From an uncultured Lachnospiraceae bacterium (lineage in GTDB: Bacteria; Bacillota; Clostridia; Lachnospirales; Lachnospiraceae), in assembly GCA_902803625.1 (NCBI GenBank), contig CADCQV010000268.1, forward strand, positions 1-6,851: a DNA stretch of 6,851 nucleotides, written 5' to 3'. Both the position numbers and the translations under genes were made by a program. Shown here one piece after another: positions 5,510-6,851 of the stretch. A model generated the notes under the pieces. The model was not told the DNA's origin. It made no database searches and worked only from the letters and a program-made list of their open reading frames with translations. Positions within the stretch are counted from its first letter, which is position 1, and every line of letters starts with the position of its first letter.

Positions 5510-6359
5510 AAATTTCTTCTTTTTTCTCTTCGAGCATTATTGCAAGCTCATACGGATCTGTCCCCGGATGTTCTGCCGCGACCGATGAGAAGCTGTCCAA
5601 TACTCCCAACACCTTCTGCGTCAGCCTTACATCAACATCCGCATAGTTCTCAAGCCTTCCTCCGGTATATGTGTCTCCCTCGATACCAAGGAACAGTTTC
5701 CCCATATCGGCATCATACTTTCCAAAGGCTGCTGCTATCCCAACCGCATCCGCTACAAGCTCATCCCATACCGCATCCTTTTTTTCGGGATACAGCTTCC
5801 GGCAAAGAAAATGCGTACATTCATGATACTTTCTGATCTTTGACGAAAGAGCTGTCCATTCTTCATCGGACAATCTAAGCTTTGCAGCAGGCACCGCACT
5901 GTACGGTCCAATTGACAGGATTATGAGTGTGTCCTTAAAATTCCTCCTATCCGAGGTAAAGCGCCCAAACTCCTCCTTCCAGGCTTTCACGGCGTCCTCC
6001 TTATTACCAAGGCTTTCCAGAAACTTAATTTTATGCCGCTCGATCTTTCTCCAATTGATGACGCCATCCAGTATTGATGCTCCCTGTGTGTCCGGGATAT
6101 CCACCATCTCGCAGCGGTATGCCATGATCCGTAAAAAGGTCACAAAATCCTCACGCCTTCCAAGCGTAATGACGCTTACTTTACCTGCAGGGGTTTCTTC
6201 GTAAGTTATGCTATCCTCATCACTTGTTATGAAGTGAGACAGATCCCGCGAATCGGGTTCAAGACCGCGTTGTACGATATCAAGATATTTCTCTTTAGCT
6301 CGGCCTCCCGGAACCACAAAGAGCTGCCGGTAGGTATCCGCAAGTGTTTCTATCACCAT
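5505..6359 (-). CDS. HExxH zinc-metallopeptidase-like protein of unknown family
   Basis: This 284-residue protein carries KYHECTHFLCRKLYP (178-191): an HExxH zinc site with ligands His179 and His183 and catalytic Glu180. WDELVADAVGI follows at 198-208, with Glu200 placed 17 residues after the second His, as expected of a gluzincin third ligand (compare NExxSD in thermolysin). No signal peptide or membrane helix is seen, so it should be cytoplasmic. The N-terminal half (about 1-165) is mixed alpha/beta with WRKIERHKIKFLESLGNKEDAVKAWKEEFGRF (103-134) as a helical segment; I recognise no domain there. The C-terminal helix ends in EEKKEEIW. AGAGGA lies seven bases before the ATG. A TATAAT promoter inside the end of the upstream peptide gene and a REP-like element just before the ribosome site make up its leader. 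Placed between two double-glycine peptide genes, it might process, inactivate or give protection against one of them. That role is inference; the metal site is what the sequence shows. Confidence 0.75.
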   Translation of the reverse strand: MVIETLADTYRQLFVVPGGRAKEKYLDIVQRGLEPDSRDLSHFITSDEDSITYEETPAGKVSVITLGRREDFVTFLRIMAYRCEMVDIPDTQGASILDGVINWRKIERHKIKFLESLGNKEDAVKAWKEEFGRFTSDRRNFKDTLIILSIGPYSAVPAAKLRLSDEEWTALSSKIRKYHECTHFLCRKLYPEKKDAVWDELVADAVGIAAAFGKYDADMGKLFLGIEGDTYTGGRLENYADVDVRLTQKVLGVLDSFSSVAAEHPGTDPYELAIMLEEKKEEIW

Positions 6360-6371
6360 TCTGTAATCCTC

Positions 6372-6400
6372 TCAATCAGGGGACGGTTCTGTGATTGACT
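6372..6400. repeat. REP-like element, copy 1
   Basis: This 29-bp element is identical to the copy at 6723-6751 and in the same orientation. Its ends form a 7-bp perfect inverted repeat, TCAATCA / TGATTGA, around a 13-base centre with GGGGACGGTTCTG. Such AACCGTCCCC-containing palindromes are typical of REP sequences spread by RAYT transposases. It touches the Shine-Dalgarno of the metallopeptidase-like gene, so it would be a hairpin in that gene's 5' leader. Confidence 0.85.
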
Positions 6401-6423
6401 CGAATATTACCAGGCTTCCGTGG

Positions 6424-6453
6424 ATTATATACGTACTTCTTCCATCCTGTCGG
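6424..6453 (-). promoter_or_regulatory. Possible promoter of the metallopeptidase-like gene
   Basis: On the minus strand a consensus TATAAT (6424-6429) overlaps the stop codon of the Cys-peptide gene. CCGACA (6448-6453, four of six matches) lies 18 bases upstream. Transcription would start near 6417 and give a leader of about 58 bases containing the REP-like hairpin. Confidence 0.4.
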
Positions 6454-6706
6454 ATAAATAAAACTGTGATCTGTCTGATCTGTCTGTTATCAGAAAGAAA
6501 AATCGTTTATAAAGGTCGCAATAATATTGCTTGCAAGAATTGTATGTCACTCGATTATATGTTATAGAAGTGGAGTTATTCATTGTCATTAAATGAGTAT
6601 TTTGGCAGTAAATGCAATGTGCAGGTTCTGTGTAGTAATGAGCGCCTCCGCTTACTTCTTCAAGAGCTTCATCCTTAAGCTTCAGCATTTCTTTGTTATC
6701 CCTCAT
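6425..6706 (-). CDS. Cysteine-containing double-glycine leader peptide, 93 residues
   Basis: The start at 6706 is fixed by AGGAG seven bases upstream (6714-6718) and by the leader it opens: MRDNKEMLKLKDEALEEVSGG. An ATG further upstream in frame at 6835 only reads through the transposase end and the REP element in the wrong frame, so it is rejected. The LKxEALEEVSGG pattern is a double-glycine leader for a peptidase-type ABC exporter. Cleavage after residue 21 would leave 72 residues. The core has two cysteine pairs, C31-x2-C34 and C58-x4-C63, in a Tyr/His-rich context (HCIYCQNTH, YNSCKQYYC), suited to zinc binding or disulphides. It ends in a charged tail with a DRSDRS duplication. I do not recognise the core. 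The gene lies between two identical REP-like elements and just before the metallopeptidase-like gene on the same strand. It is quite different from the 52-residue peptide apart from the leader. It could be a bacteriocin-like effector or a peptide substrate. Confidence 0.75.
   Translation of the reverse strand: MRDNKEMLKLKDEALEEVSGGAHYYTEPAHCIYCQNTHLMTMNNSTSITYNRVTYNSCKQYYCDLYKRFFFLITDRSDRSQFYLSDRMEEVRI
6467..6484 (-). repeat. 9-bp in-frame duplication (TGATCTGTC twice)
   Basis: Two adjacent identical 9-mers encode DRS-DRS near the C-terminus of the Cys-containing peptide. Because nine is a multiple of three, the frame is kept. This is a likely slippage site that could change the length of the peptide tail between strains. 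Confidence 0.7.
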
Positions 6707-6722
6707 AACCTTTCTCCTTTCT

Positions 6723-6751
6723 TCAATCAGGGGACGGTTCTGTGATTGACT
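6723..6751. repeat. REP-like element, copy 2, overlapping a transposase end
   Basis: This is identical over 29 bp to copy 1 and has the same 7-bp terminal inverted repeat. On the minus strand it encodes the last residues (VNHRTVP) and the TGA stop of the partial transposase. Its other end lies four bases before the ribosome site of the Cys-peptide gene. This places the element between transposase and cargo-like gene. Confidence 0.85.
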
Positions 6752-6851
6752 TTCTGAATGGCATAATACGTTATCCCCGTCAGTCGACTTATCTGCCTTA
6801 TTGATGCACCGGATTTTTTCAATTTCCCAATGCATTCGTTTTGAATGTCAA
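6727..6851 (-). CDS. Partial RAYT-type (Y1) transposase, C-terminal end
   Basis: Forty codons and a stop are visible; the rest lies beyond the window edge. The frame reads ECIGKLKKSGASIRQISRLT, then GITYYAIQKVNHRTVP and stop. The SIRQISRLTGI segment is the small helix-turn-helix found at the C-terminus of many Firmicute REP-associated tyrosine transposases (Y1_Tnp / IS200-like family), which handle single-stranded DNA at REP hairpins. The HUH and Tyr catalytic motifs would be in the missing part, so activity cannot be judged. The final NHRTVP and stop are encoded by the REP-like element itself, which ties the gene to that repeat. It is co-oriented with the two genes that follow and may supply transcription to the Cys peptide, as no clear promoter lies between. 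It could alternatively be a degenerate remnant. Confidence 0.7.
   Translation of the reverse strand, partial: DIQNECIGKLKKSGASIRQISRLTGITYYAIQKVNHRTVP

Noticed and set aside
6707..6835. N-terminal extension of the Cys peptide from an ATG at 6835
   Set aside because: This stretch is wrong-frame transposase and REP sequence; the ribosome site and the double-glycine leader both place the start at 6706.

Overview
The window looks like chromosomal DNA of an anaerobic Firmicute, most likely a Lachnospiraceae member (Butyrivibrio, Roseburia or a relative). The reasons are strong AGGAGG-type ribosome sites, sigma-A-like promoters, a Firmicute-type TraX protein, a glutamate-rich orphan with a DTVSISSEG-type segment, and small double-glycine-leader peptides. 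This is inference from protein style; there is no rRNA or other marker gene to settle it.

Left part (1-3858, minus strand). A 42-bp double-hairpin repeat, present twice in tandem, lies beyond the 3' end of a traX-like membrane-protein gene. traX starts at a TTG one base after the stop of a 585-residue GH13 isoamylase/debranching-type protein. That protein keeps the family scaffold but has lost the catalytic aspartates, so it looks like a pseudoenzyme. Its gene has no Shine-Dalgarno and an extended -10 box just before the ATG, which suggests a leaderless mRNA. Upstream, an intrinsic terminator closes a 395-residue Glu/Ala-rich coiled-coil orphan. The orphan has a good sigma-A promoter and a possible hairpin over its ribosome site.

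Middle part (3859-5224, plus strand). A divergent intergenic region leads into a family-2 glycosyltransferase gene reduced by an internal, frame-breaking deletion. Only its N-terminal and extreme C-terminal parts remain. An intact six-helix membrane protein, possibly Pr6Pr/FAR-17a-like, follows 18 bp later.

Right part (5225-6851). This is the most unusual section. A 52-residue peptide with a classical double-glycine leader (plus strand) converges on a 284-residue protein with an HECTH zinc-metallopeptidase signature (minus strand). Both genes end in the same sequence, TAAGTCAAC, inside a small tandem repeat and a 22-bp perfect palindrome. Upstream of the metallopeptidase is a second double-glycine peptide with four cysteines (93 residues; its true start is at 6706). 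Upstream of that is the C-terminal end of what looks like a REP-associated tyrosine transposase (RAYT), cut by the window edge. Two identical 29-bp REP-like elements flank the Cys peptide gene. Each sits directly before the Shine-Dalgarno of the next gene, and one copy encodes the last residues and stop of the transposase.

The candidate new system is therefore a compact secreted-peptide island: two unrelated double-glycine precursors plus an HExxH protein, next to a REP/RAYT element. No ABC transporter, radical-SAM or lanthipeptide enzyme is visible, so export or modification genes would have to lie outside the window.
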